DNA from: JBGAQP01 sp044220635
GTDB lineage: Bacteria > Pseudomonadota > Gammaproteobacteria > Burkholderiales > Usitatibacteraceae
NCBI GenBank assembly: GCA_044220635.1
Contig: JBGAQP010000002.1
Span: 1-64,000, forward strand
Reading direction: 5' to 3'
DNA: 64,000 nt
Under the pieces are notes generated by a model, which searched no databases, had not been told where the DNA came from, and was given only the letters and a program-made list of their open reading frames with translations. Numbering within the stretch: position 1 is the first letter of the stretch; each line of letters starts with the position of its first letter. Below are positions 63,003 to 64,000 of the stretch, one piece after another. The translations under genes and the position numbers were made by a program.

Positions 63003-63475
63003 TGCGCTCCCGATCGATGAGCCGGGCTGCCCTCCTCGCCGCCGCCCTCGCCCTCGGCGGCTGCGCCACGGGCTACCACCTCACGCTCATGCCGCGCGAC
63101 AGCGGCAAGCTCCACTACGGCGTGGCCGACGACACGGGCGGCGGCGAGGGGCCGATCTCGATCACGATCGAAGGCAAGGCGTACACCGGCACCTGGATCC
63201 AGGCCGTCCCCGACCGCGGCACGGGCTACGTAAGCGGCGGCTACTACGGCGGGTGGGGCAGGCGCGGCGGCTGGGGCTGGGGCATGGGCTCCACCGTGAC
63301 CTTCGACAACCCCGCCGGCGGCCAGGCGACGGCGCTGCTGCAGGCCGCCGACGGCTCGGGGCTGCGCTGCGAGTTCTTCGGCTCCTGGGGCCGCGGCGCG
63401 GGCTCGTGCCGCGACGACAAGGGCCTCGCCTACGACGTGCAGCTGCGACCGCTGCCCCAGAAGACCAGTCCCTGA
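63002..63475 (+). CDS. Gly-rich lipoprotein, hypothetical
   Basis: A 157-residue lipoprotein: signal segment with lipobox LGGC (Cys about residue 21), then a Gly/Trp/Tyr-rich patch (GGYYGGWGRRGGWGWGMG, about 80-97) flanked by strands such as ISITIEGKAYTGTW. Two further cysteines (LRCEFF and GSCRDD) may form a disulfide. I do not recognise the family. Start shares one base with the stop of the DUF3617 gene. Confidence 0.72.
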   Translation: MRSRSMSRAALLAAALALGGCATGYHLTLMPRDSGKLHYGVADDTGGGEGPISITIEGKAYTGTWIQAVPDRGTGYVSGGYYGGWGRRGGWGWGMGSTVTFDNPAGGQATALLQAADGSGLRCEFFGSWGRGAGSCRDDKGLAYDVQLRPLPQKTSP

Positions 63476-63506
63476 ACCCCCTCCTTCCCGGACGAGACCG
63501 ACGACC

Positions 63507-64000
63507 ATGCCGCATTCCGCGTTCAACACCCTGAAGTCCTTCCCGCTCGCTTCCGGAAAGACCGGCCAGTTCTATTCCCTGCCCGCGCTCGCCGAGACCT
63601 TTCCCGGCGTGAAGCGCCTGCCGGTGTCGATCCGCATCGTGCTCGAGTCGGTGCTGCGCAACGTCGACGGCAAGAAGGTTTCCGAGGAGCACGTGCGACA
63701 GCTCGCGAGCTGGAAGCCCGACGCCCGCAGGACCGACGAGATCCCCTTCGTCCTCGCGCGGATCGTCCTGCAGGACTTCACCGGCGTGCCGCTGCTCGCC
63801 GACCTCGCCGCCATGCGCAACGTCGCCAAGCGACTGGGCAAGGACCCCAAGGTCATCGAGCCCCTGGTGCCCGTGGACCTCGTCGTCGACCACTCGGTGC
63901 AGATCGACCACTACGGCAACAAGGACGCGCTCGACCTCAACATGAAGCTCGAGTTCTCCCGCAACCGCGAGCGCTACCAGTTCATGAAGTGGGGCATGCA
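63507..64000 (+). CDS. acnA: Aconitate hydratase A, N-terminal part (runs off the window)
   Basis: Only the first 164 codons are present. The readable part contains LPVSIRIVLESVLRNVDGKK, VLQDFTGVPLLADLAAMRN and VDLVVDHSVQIDHYG, then RNRERYQFMKWGMQ at the edge, matching the AcnA type of betaproteobacteria. It interconverts citrate and isocitrate in the TCA cycle, and an aconitase can also hydrate 2-methyl-cis-aconitate. Position directly behind prpD links both cycles. The iron-sulfur cysteines lie beyond the window. Confidence 0.9.
   Translation, partial: MPHSAFNTLKSFPLASGKTGQFYSLPALAETFPGVKRLPVSIRIVLESVLRNVDGKKVSEEHVRQLASWKPDARRTDEIPFVLARIVLQDFTGVPLLADLAAMRNVAKRLGKDPKVIEPLVPVDLVVDHSVQIDHYGNKDALDLNMKLEFSRNRERYQFMKWGM

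Noticed and set aside
63507..64000. AcnD-type 2-methylcitrate dehydratase for the partial aconitase
   Set aside because: A complete prpD is present, no prpF is visible, and the N-terminal sequence fits the AcnA type. The missing C-terminal part could still change this view.

Overview
The window is dense, very GC-rich bacterial chromosome with 57 protein genes, one of them cut by the right edge. I saw no rRNA, tRNA, CRISPR array, prophage or intact insertion sequence. Gene content and order point to an aerobic, heterotrophic betaproteobacterium. The main clues are the block gntR / sdhCDAB-sdhE-gltA-odhA-odhB-lpdA-zapE, a methylcitrate-cycle cluster ending in an AcnA-type aconitase, a Liv-type amino-acid ABC transporter and an etfBA pair. 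Species-level identity cannot be read from this.

Layout: (1) 0.1-5.3 kb (+), the valine/isobutyryl-CoA pathway (mmsA, mmsB, two crotonase-fold genes including 3-hydroxyisobutyryl-CoA hydrolase, a fumarylacetoacetate-hydrolase-like gene), then a lone diguanylate cyclase. (2) 6.3-14.3 kb, an eight-gene minus-strand operon (flavin amine-oxidase-like, DUF1365, cyclopropane-fatty-acid synthase-like, chalcone-isomerase-like, GPH-type transporter, DUF3833 lipoprotein, short-chain dehydrogenase, SnoaL-like). It is divergent from a MerR regulator with a B12-binding domain that carries the light-sensor motifs of the LitR/CarH family. (3) 14.4-24.3 kb (-), fatty/organic-acid oxidation: acyl-CoA dehydrogenase, etfA, etfB behind a PsrA-like operator, acyl-CoA ligase, and a five-gene Liv ABC transporter. 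(4) 24.5-31.1 kb (-), a four-gene envelope cluster: a TPR plus outer-membrane barrel protein resembling Slam/type XI translocators, a large FecR-domain exported protein with a duplicated barrel-like module, a glycosyltransferase and a choice-of-anchor-D repeat protein. (5) 31.3-39.4 kb, a crotonase, a 44-codon membrane peptide, a PYROXD2-like flavoprotein, an alpha/beta hydrolase, a second acyl-CoA ligase, folD and an unusual fusion of PabB with 5-formyltetrahydrofolate cyclo-ligase. (6) 39.5-43.1 kb, a DUF3617 protein, propionyl-CoA synthetase and an AcuI/YhdH-type reductase. (7) 43.1-55.9 kb (-), the TCA-cycle block and a GntR regulator. (8) 56.1-64.0 kb (+), citE-like, MaoC-type dehydratase, second citE-like, prpB, prpC, prpD, two small exported proteins and the start of acnA.

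These regions fit together around propionyl-CoA. Branched-chain amino-acid uptake and valine breakdown would produce it, PrpE and AcuI would feed it from propionate and acrylate, and PrpC-PrpD-AcnA-PrpB would turn it into succinate and pyruvate for the adjacent sdh/odh/gltA block. One GntR-type operator (55951-55967) lies between the TCA and methylcitrate blocks. The most notable items are the LitR/CarH-linked lipid operon with its promoter-overlapping repeats, the candidate type XI secretion cluster with a FecR cargo, the PabB-cyclo-ligase fusion, and the citE-MaoC-citE insert at the head of the methylcitrate operon. Functions were assigned from remembered family motifs without database searches.
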